DNA from: Favolaschia claudopus
Lineage: Eukaryota > Basidiomycota > Agaricomycetes > Agaricales > Mycenaceae
Assembly (NCBI GenBank): GCA_037176885.1
Contig: JAWWNJ010000175.1
Span: forward strand, 186,001-250,000
Reading direction: 5' to 3'
DNA: 64,000 nucleotides
Position numbers and translations under genes: made by a program. A model generated the notes under the pieces. That model saw nothing but the letters and a program-made list of their open reading frames with translations. It searched no databases and had not been told where the DNA came from. This document shows, one piece after another, positions 43,847 to 53,957 of this stretch; position 1 is the stretch's first letter, and each line of letters starts with the position of its first letter.

Positions 43847-44641
43847 TCAACCAGAGACCACGTTCAGAGGCAAGAAGCAGTCAACCAACGCCTGGGATGC
43901 CCCATCTTGAGCATTGTTAGTGCTATCCAAGAAGCTCTGTGCGAGCTGCGTGAGTGTGTTTGCGGACGTCTTAACATCACCGCCAGCGAGCCCCTTCACA
44001 AGGGTGGTTTGTGCCGTCTGGGAAGTAGCGAGCTACATAGGAAGGAGAGACAAACACCAAGAGGTGAGTTGAAGAATTCAATAAAGAAAAGAGTTGGATG
44101 CATACGAGTTTGAGCTGAGTCTGCGCGAAGCTACCGTCGTCGGCAATCGTCGTGGCCATTTGTAGTTGCAGGGCCATGGCTACACAATAATGCGTTAGAA
44201 TATAACTGGATTGGTAAAGAGACAAGACGCACTGTCAACGAACTGCTGCAGCCGCGTCTGCCCGTCAGCAAAATCCGCAGCGGCAGTCGCGTTCTGCAAC
44301 GTCTGTACGGCGGCTTGCTGGCCCAGGCCGATGATGACAGCGGCTTGCAGACCCGCCGCGAGGGATTGGTCGCCTTGGTCGCAAACGCGGGTGCGTGTCG
44401 CCGAGGCGGCGGTGGAGGTTGATGAAGCATTGTTCGCTGCTGAGTTGTCGACAGTCGCGGTGGAGTTTGCGTTGTTGACAGAGGAGGAGGCCTTGGAACC
44501 TTTGGCTTTTGCCGCTTTGGCTTTGGCGGCTTTGGAGGCGGCGAGACCCTTCACGCTAGCTTTGCCTGAGTCGATTTTGGTGGGGGCAGCGGTGACGGAG
44601 GCGATGGCCATCAAGGCGAAGAGGGTGGCGAGGAACTTCAT
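43847..44641 (-). CDS. Small secreted Ala/Ser-rich protein
   Basis: Three exons (44641-44233, 44179-44106, 44032-43847) total 669 nt and give 222 aa with clean phases. A strong signal peptide (MKFLATLFALMAIASVTAAP) is followed by a Lys/Ala/Ser-rich segment (about residues 25-60) and an Asn/Ser/Thr-rich linker with several N-x-S/T sites. The C-terminal domain is predicted helical: RVCDQGDQSLAAGLQAAVI, NATAAADFADGQTRLQQFVD, MALQLQMATTIADDGSFAQT, LATSQTAQTTLVKGLAGG, NNAQDGASQALVDCFLP. Two Cys could form one disulfide across this domain. It could be a surface-active or effector-like secreted protein; the helical architecture loosely recalls fungal hydrophobic-surface-binding proteins, but I see no diagnostic motif. 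The first intron starts gtgcgt and the second gtatgc. Confidence 0.82.
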
Positions 44642-45579
44642 AATGGGACCAGGGGACCTGGGACGAGCGATGAGATCTAGATCCGTTACACTTTCATGCA
44701 GCGCGGCTCACTTGAATAGTGTCAAGGGTGTGTGTGAACGAAGGTCGAAGGGTAGAGAACGAGAGAAACTTGCACGGACTCTAGGAACGAATGTCAGGTT
44801 AAGGGTGCTTGCATACAGAGAGAGACAGAGCAGGAAAAGGACACTCACGGCCGGAAGGTACTATATCCAACGCACCGCGAAGGGAGTGAGTGGAAGAAAC
44901 AAGGGAAGAAAGCGTCGAGCAGAGGAAGAATCAGCACCAGACCTTACAGGCAGCTATATACTGAGATCAAAGCCTGGAACCATGCCAACAAATCTCATAA
45001 CCGGTGCCTTTTTTACCTCCTCCTTCCTTCGCTGCTTCACGACTATTGAGTCGAGGGACATCGCGAGCAATGCACATTCTATTTTTAGTACTCGGTGGTT
45101 TTTATTGGGTGCGTCGATGGAAAAAATAGATTGTCGCTTGGCGACCAAGACATCTGTTCCTTGTTCGCGGCGACGACGGGCAGAAAGACTCGAAGGTCGA
45201 GACGCTGGTAAACAGCGGGAAACCTGCAAAAGATGGTGATTAGGGTTGCAGTCTCAGCCTGCAGAGGTCAAGATTTATTTTGTAGACTTTGCATGTCAAT
45301 TAAAGGCGTCAGGCTGGAAGTGCTCGAGACTGCTCGAGAACCAGAAAGTTGGCGGCATTCGCAAGGTTGACGGTGTCGGTGAGGCACTTGTGCGAGACAG
45401 CGCACTAGGCGTAATCTGTCGAAATTGCCGACCCATCGATCGCTGAATGATTCCAAGCAATCACAGCGACCGAATGGCAAAAGAAGACCGTGTCGAAAAT
45501 AGGTGGAAGAACCACAGGATTCAGAGATATTCATCAAATAGTTATCGGTCTGCGGTCAGCACTTAATACAAACTCGTCG
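44642..45579. other. Intergenic, upstream of the secreted-protein gene
   Basis: A minus-strand TATATAG-like box occurs near 44953-44960, some 310 nt from the ATG, so a longer leader or leader intron is possible. No gene; the 342 aa plus-strand frame at 44211-45239 is antisense to the secreted-protein gene. Confidence 0.4.
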
Positions 45580-46856
45580 TCAAACAGGAACGTATTTCCG
45601 CAAGAACGCCAGCTGCGACCCAATAGCCTGCTCCCAGTCGGCATTCCCTTGAAAGATGTCGAAATGGTCTGTATGGATGCGTCAGCTCATCCACCCGTCT
45701 AGACTTCCAAAGAAAGTAATAGCACAAAGAAGTACGAACCTCCAGACACCTCAACGAGCTCTGCGCTGGAGACCAAACGACTCGTCTGCACTATCGGAGC
45801 GTGCGGGCAGATGCGGTCTCCTTTGGCGGCGGTGAGGAGGATGGGGCTGCGGATGAGGTGGAGGGCGTCGCGCGGGCGGTGGTGAAGAGGCGCGCGGAAG
45901 AATATGGAGGCAGAGATCTGCGATATAGTCAAGCGATGCCGGGTCACGGTAGATTGGATCACAAACTTGATTCGGGAAATCGCTGTAATGTGTTAGTGCT
46001 GCTTATGGCCAAACAAGGCGACGAGGTACCTGGGATCCTTCGTGACGCTGCGGAAACCTTCGACGGCACCGGGGGCACTCAGAGAAGCAAGGACTCCAGG
46101 CGGAGCGACCGTCGGTATGTAGACAGGCGGCAGATGCAGGAAGTCGGCCAGAAGGTCGAGGAGCCCGAGCACGTAGAGTGAAATGTATCGGCGATTGAAT
46201 TGGAAAGGCGGAAGCGGGCGACCGCAGTACGGGTTCTGTGCCATGCTTGCGGCCACGTTGAGGGCTGGCTGTGCAATGTCATTCGAGGTGTTGCTGATGA
46301 ATTGCTGCAAGAGCTTACATCGGACGCGAGAGTGAGAACATGTCCCCCTAAATAACTGACGAATTGGTAAAGCTATCGAGAGCCCTGGAATGCGTATACG
46401 TGCCAGAGAAACTGAACCCCCAGATGACGACGCGTTGAGGGTCGTATTGAGGCTGCTGCCGCGCATATTTGACGACCGTTCGGTAGTCATCCTGCTGCTC
46501 CGAAACATAGATGCAATTCCTTCGAGAGCCATCTGCACCGTTCATTCTTTCATGAGCAATAGCGGTCAGATCCTGGAAGATGTGCACATACCCGAAGCAC
46601 CCCAACGGCGATAGTCGAATACCAAGCACGCATAGCCTGCTTTGCAGAATTCCTCCGCATACGAAGCCAAGCCTAGAAGCTTGTTGCAGCCCAGCCCATT
46701 AGCCCTGGAGCAAAATTCAATGCATGAGACGAGCACAAAACTTCAATGTACATTACGATGACCGGATGCGGCCCGCTTCCTGCAGGACGATACTCCCAAG
46801 CATCGAGATTCCAGCCTGGAGTAAGAGAACGGATATATAACGAGTTCGGGGCCATC
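45580..46856 (-). CDS. Alpha/beta hydrolase (S33/dienelactone-hydrolase-like)
   Basis: Eight exons splice in frame from ATG 46856 to TGA 45580, about 290-300 aa. The start is MAPNSLYIRSLTPGWNLDAWEYRP. PVIVMANGLGCNKLLGLASYAEEFCKAGYACLVFDYRRWGASDG carries the oxyanion region and the DYRRWG strand. YRTVVKYARQQPQYDPQRVVIWGFSFSG gives the nucleophile elbow GFSFSG. LTAAKGDRICPH offers the likely catalytic Asp and GDHFDIF the catalytic His. The triad is therefore complete. The protein probably hydrolyses an ester or peptide bond; no targeting signal is evident. The intron inside the nucleophile motif uses a GC donor (TCT G|gcacgt), which the frame requires. The LINE insertion lies 421 bp upstream of the ATG and may separate the gene from distal promoter elements. 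Confidence 0.88.
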
Positions 46857-47276
46857 GACAACGTTCAACCTGCCGTCTACCACGATGGATGAGGGCAAAA
46901 ATTTGAAGGTGGGAAGCTCCGAGCGTCGCTTTTATATCGACGGTTTGGGATAATGGGAGGAACAGCTTGCAACAGTCCAAAGCCGCCTGCGATGCTTATG
47001 GTGGTCGTTTTCAGCTTCAAGACCGGTTTAGGAGACCCAAAGCCTGCATATCCGCCCAGATAGAAGTTGGTAGGGCGATAGATGGTGGTGGGAAGTGGTC
47101 TGAAGTGGTGGGAATTACCAAGACACGGTCACCAGACCATTACTTGATATTGTTTTGGCTTCGCTTATTGCCAACTGAGGCGCTTGGCTTCGTGTATACA
47201 CCATTGGCGTAGAAAAGTTATCACAGTGAGAATATTGAACTTGGTAAGAGCTTTGGGAATTGGCGGGGAGATGTTC

Positions 47277-47289
47277 GTTCCAATCACGT
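47277..47289. repeat. Target-site duplication, 5' copy
   Basis: GTTCCAATCACGT, identical to 53945-53957. The bases just outside differ, so the duplication is exactly 13 bp. Confidence 0.93.
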
Positions 47290-47384
47290 CAAAGACCTTC
47301 TTGATCTCTACATCCATCTCCGCTTCCGATCAAAACTGACCTCTGTGTCGGTGGGTCGAAGTCGAGGCGAGTAGCATTGAAAGA

Positions 47385-49520
47385 ATGGCAATTCGGAGCC
47401 CTACTGGTTCCCTCAAAAGCCGCACTAGTGTGAGCAACCCCCCCAGAACGCGTCCAAACCAAAACTCTGGCAACGAAAATCTCTCGGAACGCCCCCCAAC
47501 ATCTGGCCCCCTTCGTAGAAGCGAATCGAGGATGAGCTTGAATCGCGACTCGACAAAACCCTACACCATCCCCCAGACCTCGTCTATCCGCTCCACCACC
47601 TCCGCCCCCGGCCCCAATGCAACGAAGGAAATCCCGGCAACACCGTCCAAAACCCGCAACTTTTTCGCAGGCAGATTCTCCGCCCTCGGAATCACCACCT
47701 CACCGCCTAAACCCACCCCCACCGCATCTCAGCCCGATACCCCCCGCCCAGAGGGGGAGTACACCCGCGAACAGACGACGCCGACCCCAGGACAAACTCG
47801 AACAGACGGTCACGTGCCCGCGTACGACCCCGACGCCGCGTCGTTATACGGCCGCGACGTTCACATGAACGACGACGACACCTCCGACGGCCGCGACGAC
47901 AATTCTCTGATCGTCCCACACATGCCAACACAAGAAGAAACTTTCCAGGACATCGTCCCACACCAACTCGTATTAAACATCAAGACCGCCCTCTCCGACG
48001 TCACGACCTGCTTCAGCAGATTCGCGGCCGCGAACAACGGCACCCCCCCTACCCTCGACCCCGAAGACATCCTCAGGATCAACGAGGTGTACCGCATCGC
48101 GCATGGGGGCTCAGAAGTAGAACAGCTCATGGAAAAACACAACGAAGAACTCGAACGTACGTCTCAGAAATATGACGAGCTAAAATCTCTGCTTGTAGGA
48201 ATGTCCAACACGATGCACAGCATGGAAACGCAGCTATTCGACAAGATGAACAAACTAGAACGAACCGTGGCTGACTCCGCCGCAGTGCGCACCAACCCCG
48301 GCCCCCAACTATCTTACGCGGCAGGACCCACCATCACCCCAATCTATAGATCCCAACAGCCAGCACCAAAATTAACGACTCCCAAACCGACAATCGACAG
48401 CCCACTCTCACCCCACCACCACTCCCGCCTTATCGTCCAAGTCCTCCCCGATGGGATACCACCTGACCAACGCCCCGACCAGCTCGCCCTCGTACGCGAC
48501 ATCAACAAACGCCTAACGGACAACAATGTAGCGCTCACGGTTGTCTCCACCAAATGGAACACCCATGGTAACTGCATAGTACTGACACGCACAGACCAGA
48601 CTGGAGCGGAACTAGCAAAACACGCCAACTTGTTTAAGGACCTCATCGCCAAAGACAAGGAGGTAATCATCCGCGAAGACCTAAAATGGATCAAGTTTAT
48701 CGTCCACGGAGTACGCACCGGCAGCCTCGACCTCATGGGGGCCCTCTACGACTCGAAGACGCTCGACGACGAACTCCGTGCCAACAACCCGATTTACGCT
48801 TCCCTCAAAATTGCGCAACAACCAAGATGGCTACGCAGCAACGAGGAGCTAGCCAACATGGCCCACTCCTCAATCGTGTTCGCAGTAGAAGAAGGGGAGC
48901 AGGCTCACCACCTGCTCCACAAAGTTAAGTTTTTAGCTGCGTTCGGCAGGAACGTTTCCGTCACCAAATACGCTGACAAATCCCCAGTAGTACAATGCAA
49001 GCGCTGCTGGGGCTACAACCACATCGCGAGCAAATGCGACGAGCAAGCAAAGTGCCGCCTGTGCGGACAGGACCACTCAGAAACAGATCACCGGACAAAT
49101 TGCGCCGACTGCAAGTCGGACGGCGCCGGCGGTATGGAGGTCGACCCCCCCATGACCTGCACCCACGCCCTTAAGTGCAGGTACTGTTCCAAAAAGGAGA
49201 ACACCGACGCGAACCACCCAGCCGATTCCCGCCGCTGCCCCGAACGCCTGGCTCGTTACGGGACGGCACGCGCGAATGACCGCGTCACACAGAAAACCCA
49301 AGACCACGGATGGACTACATCGACGACCCGACGACCAAGACCAACAAAACCCACAGCGCCAATCATCGCCGACGAAAACCGATTCCGCGAGCTCGACCCA
49401 GAGGAGACAGTCGACAGGATCATAGCCGACGCCCGTGCTAAAGGTAACACACTAACGCGGGAAGCGGCTGCAGATATGCTCAAGAAGACGACAAGCACCT
49501 GGCACAGTGCTGATGTCTGA
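47385..49520 (+). CDS. LINE ORF1 (gag-like nucleic-acid-binding protein)
   Basis: An intact 711 aa protein. The N-terminal ~170 residues are Ser/Pro/Thr-rich and basic, likely disordered. Residues ~240-305 form a coiled coil (VEQLMEKHNEELERTSQKYD, MHSMETQLFDKMNKLERTV) for multimerisation. A folded segment follows (RLIVQVLPDGIPPDQRPDQL onward, about residues 345-530), typical of Tad-group ORF1. Three Cys/His knuckles lie at ~535-620: CKRCWGYNHIASKC, CRLCGQDHSETDHRTNC and CRYCSKKENTDANHPADSRRC. The protein should bind element RNA and form the ribonucleoprotein. Its TGA overlaps the ORF2 start. Confidence 0.92.
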   Translation: MAIRSPTGSLKSRTSVSNPPRTRPNQNSGNENLSERPPTSGPLRRSESRMSLNRDSTKPYTIPQTSSIRSTTSAPGPNATKEIPATPSKTRNFFAGRFSALGITTSPPKPTPTASQPDTPRPEGEYTREQTTPTPGQTRTDGHVPAYDPDAASLYGRDVHMNDDDTSDGRDDNSLIVPHMPTQEETFQDIVPHQLVLNIKTALSDVTTCFSRFAAANNGTPPTLDPEDILRINEVYRIAHGGSEVEQLMEKHNEELERTSQKYDELKSLLVGMSNTMHSMETQLFDKMNKLERTVADSAAVRTNPGPQLSYAAGPTITPIYRSQQPAPKLTTPKPTIDSPLSPHHHSRLIVQVLPDGIPPDQRPDQLALVRDINKRLTDNNVALTVVSTKWNTHGNCIVLTRTDQTGAELAKHANLFKDLIAKDKEVIIREDLKWIKFIVHGVRTGSLDLMGALYDSKTLDDELRANNPIYASLKIAQQPRWLRSNEELANMAHSSIVFAVEEGEQAHHLLHKVKFLAAFGRNVSVTKYADKSPVVQCKRCWGYNHIASKCDEQAKCRLCGQDHSETDHRTNCADCKSDGAGGMEVDPPMTCTHALKCRYCSKKENTDANHPADSRRCPERLARYGTARANDRVTQKTQDHGWTTSTTRRPRPTKPTAPIIADENRFRELDPEETVDRIIADARAKGNTLTREAAADMLKKTTSTWHSADV

Positions 49521-52500
49521 ACAACCTGCCGAACCTCTCCTCCCGCGAACACTCAACCGACACGCTCTTTTCACAAAACCAATCCGATGCGGACAAATCA
49601 ACGTAAATCGAAAACCCCCCTCCACGCATGCGATCCTAAACGACAACGTCCGAAATTTCGACATCCTCTTCCTCCAAGAGCCAAGCTGGGCTAGGATCGG
49701 CACCGACGACGCAGGCGACCCAATTATCGGCCCCATCGGACACGCAGCATGGACACCTGTCTTGCCAGTGGCTGCCATTCCCCCGAACAGCCCCGCACCG
49801 AGGGTTATGGTTTATTTCCGCCCCCGCCCAGACTTCACCGTCACGCTCCGCTCTGACATTGCGCAGGATCTGGACATCCAAGTCATCGACGTTGCCCAAC
49901 CCGGCGCTCCGATAGCGACCTATGTGAACATCTACAACGACAGTCGACAACGCATCCACCCCGCACTCGAACGCATCAAGGCGCTTGCGTTGCCGAACGA
50001 CAGGCCGGTCATTCTCCTAGGCGACAAAAACCTCCACCACGAACTATGGTCCGTCGCCGGAGTTCGCAGCAACACGCGCTCTAACAACTTTGTCGACTGG
50101 ACCACTGAAAAGGGCTTCATCCTGATGAATCAGAAAGGCGAAGTAACTCACATACCCCACAACGGCGATGCGCCGTCGGTAATTGACCTCACATTCATTA
50201 ATGCCGCAGCCTTGAACGGGGACACCATCCAAGACTGGGCCATTGACAAGGATATGGCATTCGGCTCAGACCACTACGGCATTAAATGGACGATGAACCA
50301 CGGTCGCACCGAGATCGACAACCCCACCGGCACCAAATTCAGTCTAAAAGACGTAGAACCAAAAGACTGGTCAACCGCGTTTCGGGCAGCACTGGAGGAA
50401 CGCCGTACCGACATCAGCCCAATCATGGACGACGACACCACCCCGTCCAACAACCAGCTGGAGTTCGCCGCATCAGCCATCACTGCCGCAATGCAGGCAG
50501 CAACGGAACAGGTTGGGAAGCGTAGAATGCCGAACGCCAACGCCAAACCCTGGTGGAATAAGGAATTGTCGCAGGCGGCAAAGGCCATCAACACAGCCAG
50601 GGAAGAACAACGCGTGTTTGAAGCCTCAGCAGGACGCCACGACCGATCTCTCCGAACCAAGGCGAAGAAGGCCGTCAACTACTTCAAACGGCTGGTCAAA
50701 GCAACGAAGTCGAAATGGGCAGTAGAGGAGCTAGAGGCGGCACATACGGAGGATATTTGGGGCTTCCAGAAGTGGTCGAAAGGTGCGCGGAATTACCCTA
50801 TGCCCGCCATTAAACGAGCAGACGGCACTTCGGCGGTTTCCCTGGAGGAAAAAGGCAACGCCCTCCACGACGTGCATTTCAAGCCTCCACCCCCTCTCCC
50901 AAACGAGCCGGAGCCCAACCTACAACAACGTGCCGACAACGACCTCGAGTATACGGACGTCACCTTCGACGAGGTCCGCGAGACGATTTGGGAAGCGAGC
51001 CTCAAAACCGCACCCGGCGAAAGCGGTGTATCGTTCGGCGTCATACGCTGGGCATGGACCGACGCCAGCCAAGAAATCTACAACCTCATCAAAAAATGTA
51101 TACGCAACGGCTTCCACCCACGACAATGGAGGAAGTCAATCGCCGTGGCCCTCCGTAAACCCCGTAAACCAGACTACTCGAACCCCAGGGCATACCGCCT
51201 AATCCAACTTCTCGAATGCTTGGGTAAAATCGCGGAGAAGATCATCGCGCGACGTCTCACCTACCTAGCTGGCAAACACCGACTCATCCCCGGCACCCAA
51301 TTTGGTGGGGTCTCCAACACGTCCACCACAGACGCGATCCTGAGCTTCACAAACGATGTGGAGGCGGCCTGGAATAGCGGTAAAGTCGTCTCGACCTTAA
51401 CCTTTGACATCAAAGGATACTTTGACTGTATAAATCACCAGCACTTACTCAACGAACTCCGCCGCAAAGGAATCCCCCTCGAATATGTGAAATGGGTCGC
51501 AAGCTTTCTTGAAGACCGCCAGGCAGCGCTGTGCATCGACGGTCGCCGATGCCAGATGAAGCCAGTCAAAAACGGCACCCCGCAAGGCTCCCCAGTATCA
51601 CCAATCCTAGCGGCGTTTTACACTGCGGAACTGCTGGAGTTGTTTGAGAAAACGAGCACAGCGGTAAACCGTCTTCCTCTACCGGACAACCCTTCTGACA
51701 CAACCCTTACCATGTACGTCGACGACGGACGGACCTACGTTGCGTCAGATTCGCTCGAGACCAACAACGAGTTTCTGGCCAAGGCTTGGATACTCAGCGA
51801 CCAATGCCTGGAGAAGAAAGGCCTCACAACGGATGACGACAAACGGGAACTCCAACACCTTCTGGCTCGACGGCAAACGAAACGCATCAAAGACATCCGC
51901 CTCCCCTCCATACGACTGCGGAACCGCGATGGGTCGTTCACCACAGTCACGCCTTCCCCAACGGTAAAGTGGTTGGGGGTTTACCTCGACTCTGCTCTCA
52001 ACTTCAACCATCATGTACGCACGCTAACGGCCAGAGCCGAGAACAAAGTCAACGGCCTTTCGATGCTATCCAACACGGTGAAGGGCCTCTCCCAAGTCCA
52101 CCTCCGGCACCTCTACAAAGCGTGCGTAATTCCTACCATGACTTACGCGAGCGCAGCGTGGTGGACCGGGAAGAAAGAACACGAGAGACGCCTCGAACGA
52201 GTCCAACGCAGAGCCCTGCGACTCACATGCGCCGCCTTTCGGACGTCCCCAATTGTTGCGTTGGAAATTGAGGCCTCGATTCCCCCCATTCGACTGGCCC
52301 TCGACGAGGCAAATCGTCGCACAGCGCTGAGATTTAACAAGCTAAGTGCTCATAACCCAGTTATCGAGCGGCTGAACGACGGATGGAGACAGGGCGCAAG
52401 TCCGACCGTCCCTCCACCCATCCCCATACGCCCACCAAACTCGAGAAGCGCGCCGATCCTGAAGAAGACATCACAACTCGAGAGGCTATCCAAACTCACC

Positions 52501-53631
52501 AACCCGAACAACGAACGAACCTTCCCCTTCCTCAACCCCCCCTGGGAAAGGACGGCAAGTACATTCAAGGGCCGCATACGAATCACCGGAACAGCGGGAG
52601 AGAAAAAAGAGGAAGCGGCAAAAGCACACAAGGAAAAGATACGTACCCTTTCATCCTCTTCTGAACACTTAATCGTGTACTCGGACGGCTCCATGCGTCC
52701 GATACACCGTGTTCGTCGAGTGGGAGCGGGATACGTTATCTACCATGAGGGGAATGAGGTCGCAGCAGCCAGCGTCGGCTTGGGAAGCCACGCGGAGGTG
52801 TATGACGGAGAGCTAACTGGCCTCCTCTTCGGGGCCGCAAAAGCCTTCAAATTTGCGCAGGAAAATCCGGAGATCACTCACATCCATCTCTTTGCAGACA
52901 ACACATCCGCCATCAACACAATCTTCTCACCGAAACCCCGCGCAGGCCAACTACTTGCCTACAAATTCCACCAGCTGGCCTGCTCGTTTCTCGACGCCAA
53001 CCCAGCACACTCGATTGAAATAGCGTGGTCACCGGGCCACGAGGACATCAAAGGGAACGACCGCGCCGATGACCTCGCTAAACGAGGCGCCGAACTCCGA
53101 ACCGACGCCCCGGGCACCCTATCCAACGCCCTGCGAAAGTCAAAAGAAAAAACAGCTCGCACCTGGAAAAAGGAATGGAAGAACTCCCCAAAAACAGGAC
53201 GCTATGCGAGTGCTAACCGCATGGCCCCATCGCTGAAACCCACCCCCCACTTCAAAACGCTCAGCCGCGAGGTGTTTGGAAGGGTGACACAGTGTAGAAT
53301 TGGTCACGGATACATAGGCGAGTACTACGAAAAATTCGTCCCCTCCGAGAACGTTGACTGCCCGTGCGGCGAACGACTTCAGACCCGCGAGCACATATTG
53401 CGCGAATGCTCACGCTACGGCGACCATCGCCACCTACTTCGAGAGGCTTCAAGGGACTTGGCCATGCCCGAGTTATTGGGCACACGCAAAGGCATTGATG
53501 CCTTGGCCAAGTTCATAGAGGCCTCTGGCGCTTTCACGAAGACCGGGCGTCCGTTTGCAAAAGCGGACCTTCCCACATACGAAGATGAGCCCGACCCTTG
53601 GTTGTCGGACGACGAAGACGACGGCGGGTAG
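49513..53631 (+). CDS. LINE ORF2: APE endonuclease, reverse transcriptase, RNase H
   Basis: About 1,372 aa from the ATG at 49513. The endonuclease (residues ~20-260) shows QINVNRK, LQEPSW (catalytic Glu), LGDKNLHHELW and GSDHYGIKW (SDH). The reverse transcriptase (~490-800) shows the LIQLLECLGKIAEKIIA finger region, FDIKGYFDCINH (first Asp), GTPQGSPVSPILAAFY and MYVDDG (active-site DD). RNase H (~1055-1190) shows VYSDGS, DGELTGLLFG, FADNTSAI and GNDRADDLAK. A C-terminal CPCGERLQTREHILREC is the CCHC motif common in this clade. The enzyme nicks target DNA and primes reverse transcription there. The endonuclease motif reads GDKN where GDFN is usual. The start ATG overlaps the ORF1 stop as ATGTCTGA, in the +1 frame. 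Confidence 0.94.
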   Translation: MSEQPAEPLLPRTLNRHALFTKPIRCGQINVNRKPPSTHAILNDNVRNFDILFLQEPSWARIGTDDAGDPIIGPIGHAAWTPVLPVAAIPPNSPAPRVMVYFRPRPDFTVTLRSDIAQDLDIQVIDVAQPGAPIATYVNIYNDSRQRIHPALERIKALALPNDRPVILLGDKNLHHELWSVAGVRSNTRSNNFVDWTTEKGFILMNQKGEVTHIPHNGDAPSVIDLTFINAAALNGDTIQDWAIDKDMAFGSDHYGIKWTMNHGRTEIDNPTGTKFSLKDVEPKDWSTAFRAALEERRTDISPIMDDDTTPSNNQLEFAASAITAAMQAATEQVGKRRMPNANAKPWWNKELSQAAKAINTAREEQRVFEASAGRHDRSLRTKAKKAVNYFKRLVKATKSKWAVEELEAAHTEDIWGFQKWSKGARNYPMPAIKRADGTSAVSLEEKGNALHDVHFKPPPPLPNEPEPNLQQRADNDLEYTDVTFDEVRETIWEASLKTAPGESGVSFGVIRWAWTDASQEIYNLIKKCIRNGFHPRQWRKSIAVALRKPRKPDYSNPRAYRLIQLLECLGKIAEKIIARRLTYLAGKHRLIPGTQFGGVSNTSTTDAILSFTNDVEAAWNSGKVVSTLTFDIKGYFDCINHQHLLNELRRKGIPLEYVKWVASFLEDRQAALCIDGRRCQMKPVKNGTPQGSPVSPILAAFYTAELLELFEKTSTAVNRLPLPDNPSDTTLTMYVDDGRTYVASDSLETNNEFLAKAWILSDQCLEKKGLTTDDDKRELQHLLARRQTKRIKDIRLPSIRLRNRDGSFTTVTPSPTVKWLGVYLDSALNFNHHVRTLTARAENKVNGLSMLSNTVKGLSQVHLRHLYKACVIPTMTYASAAWWTGKKEHERRLERVQRRALRLTCAAFRTSPIVALEIEASIPPIRLALDEANRRTALRFNKLSAHNPVIERLNDGWRQGASPTVPPPIPIRPPNSRSAPILKKTSQLERLSKLTNPNNERTFPFLNPPWERTASTFKGRIRITGTAGEKKEEAAKAHKEKIRTLSSSSEHLIVYSDGSMRPIHRVRRVGAGYVIYHEGNEVAAASVGLGSHAEVYDGELTGLLFGAAKAFKFAQENPEITHIHLFADNTSAINTIFSPKPRAGQLLAYKFHQLACSFLDANPAHSIEIAWSPGHEDIKGNDRADDLAKRGAELRTDAPGTLSNALRKSKEKTARTWKKEWKNSPKTGRYASANRMAPSLKPTPHFKTLSREVFGRVTQCRIGHGYIGEYYEKFVPSENVDCPCGERLQTREHILRECSRYGDHRHLLREASRDLAMPELLGTRKGIDALAKFIEASGAFTKTGRPFAKADLPTYEDEPDPWLSDDEDDGG

Positions 53632-53944
53632 GCTCAGCGAGAGTCCTCGTTATTCATTTCCCCCACCCGCCGACACCCGCGTGCCATTGTGGCCCGGCTT
53701 CATGTTTCCTTTTCTTTCTTTCTTCTATGTAGTTTAGTCACCTTATGCTCTATGGCAATATGCGTTATGCATCCGCCGCAACACCACATAAATCCCACAC
53801 TACTTACTATACACTCCGAGACTATACTCTACCACCCCCGGACGAAACTCTCCTACTTACCTCTTACCTTATTTATCGCCCTCCGGGCACCGCGTCTTAG
53901 TAGATAGTGTACTTGTTGCGGTATAAAAATGCTGATACAAAAAA

Positions 53945-53957
53945 GTTCCAATCACGT
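53945..53957. repeat. Target-site duplication, 3' copy
   Basis: GTTCCAATCACGT directly after the A-rich LINE end; identical to 47277-47289. Empty-site sequence would read ...gatgttc-GTTCCAATCACGT-gtttatttgg. Confidence 0.93.

Larger units (their letters stand above)
47290..53944 (+). mobile_element. Full-length Tad-like LINE retrotransposon
   Basis: This 6,655 bp non-LTR element has a 95 nt 5' leader, ORF1 (47385-49520), ORF2 (49513-53631) and a 313 nt 3' UTR ending gcggtataaaaatgctgatacaaaaaa without a long poly(A). It is bounded by a perfect 13 bp target-site duplication. Both ORFs are uninterrupted, so the copy is young and may be able to move. ORF1 with CCHC knuckles, plus ORF2 with APE endonuclease, reverse transcriptase, RNase H and a terminal CCHC, is the layout of the Tad1 clade in fungi. 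GC content and codon use (C-ending codons) differ visibly from neighbouring genes. Confidence 0.94.

Noticed and set aside
43595..44113. 172-codon plus-strand frame
   Set aside because: Overlaps the 3' exons of the minus-strand secreted-protein gene and shows no family features.
44211..45239. 342-codon open frame on the plus strand
   Set aside because: It is antisense to the secreted-protein gene, whose signal peptide, splice sites and phases are convincing; the Ala/Val-rich start is the complement of the Ala-rich head.
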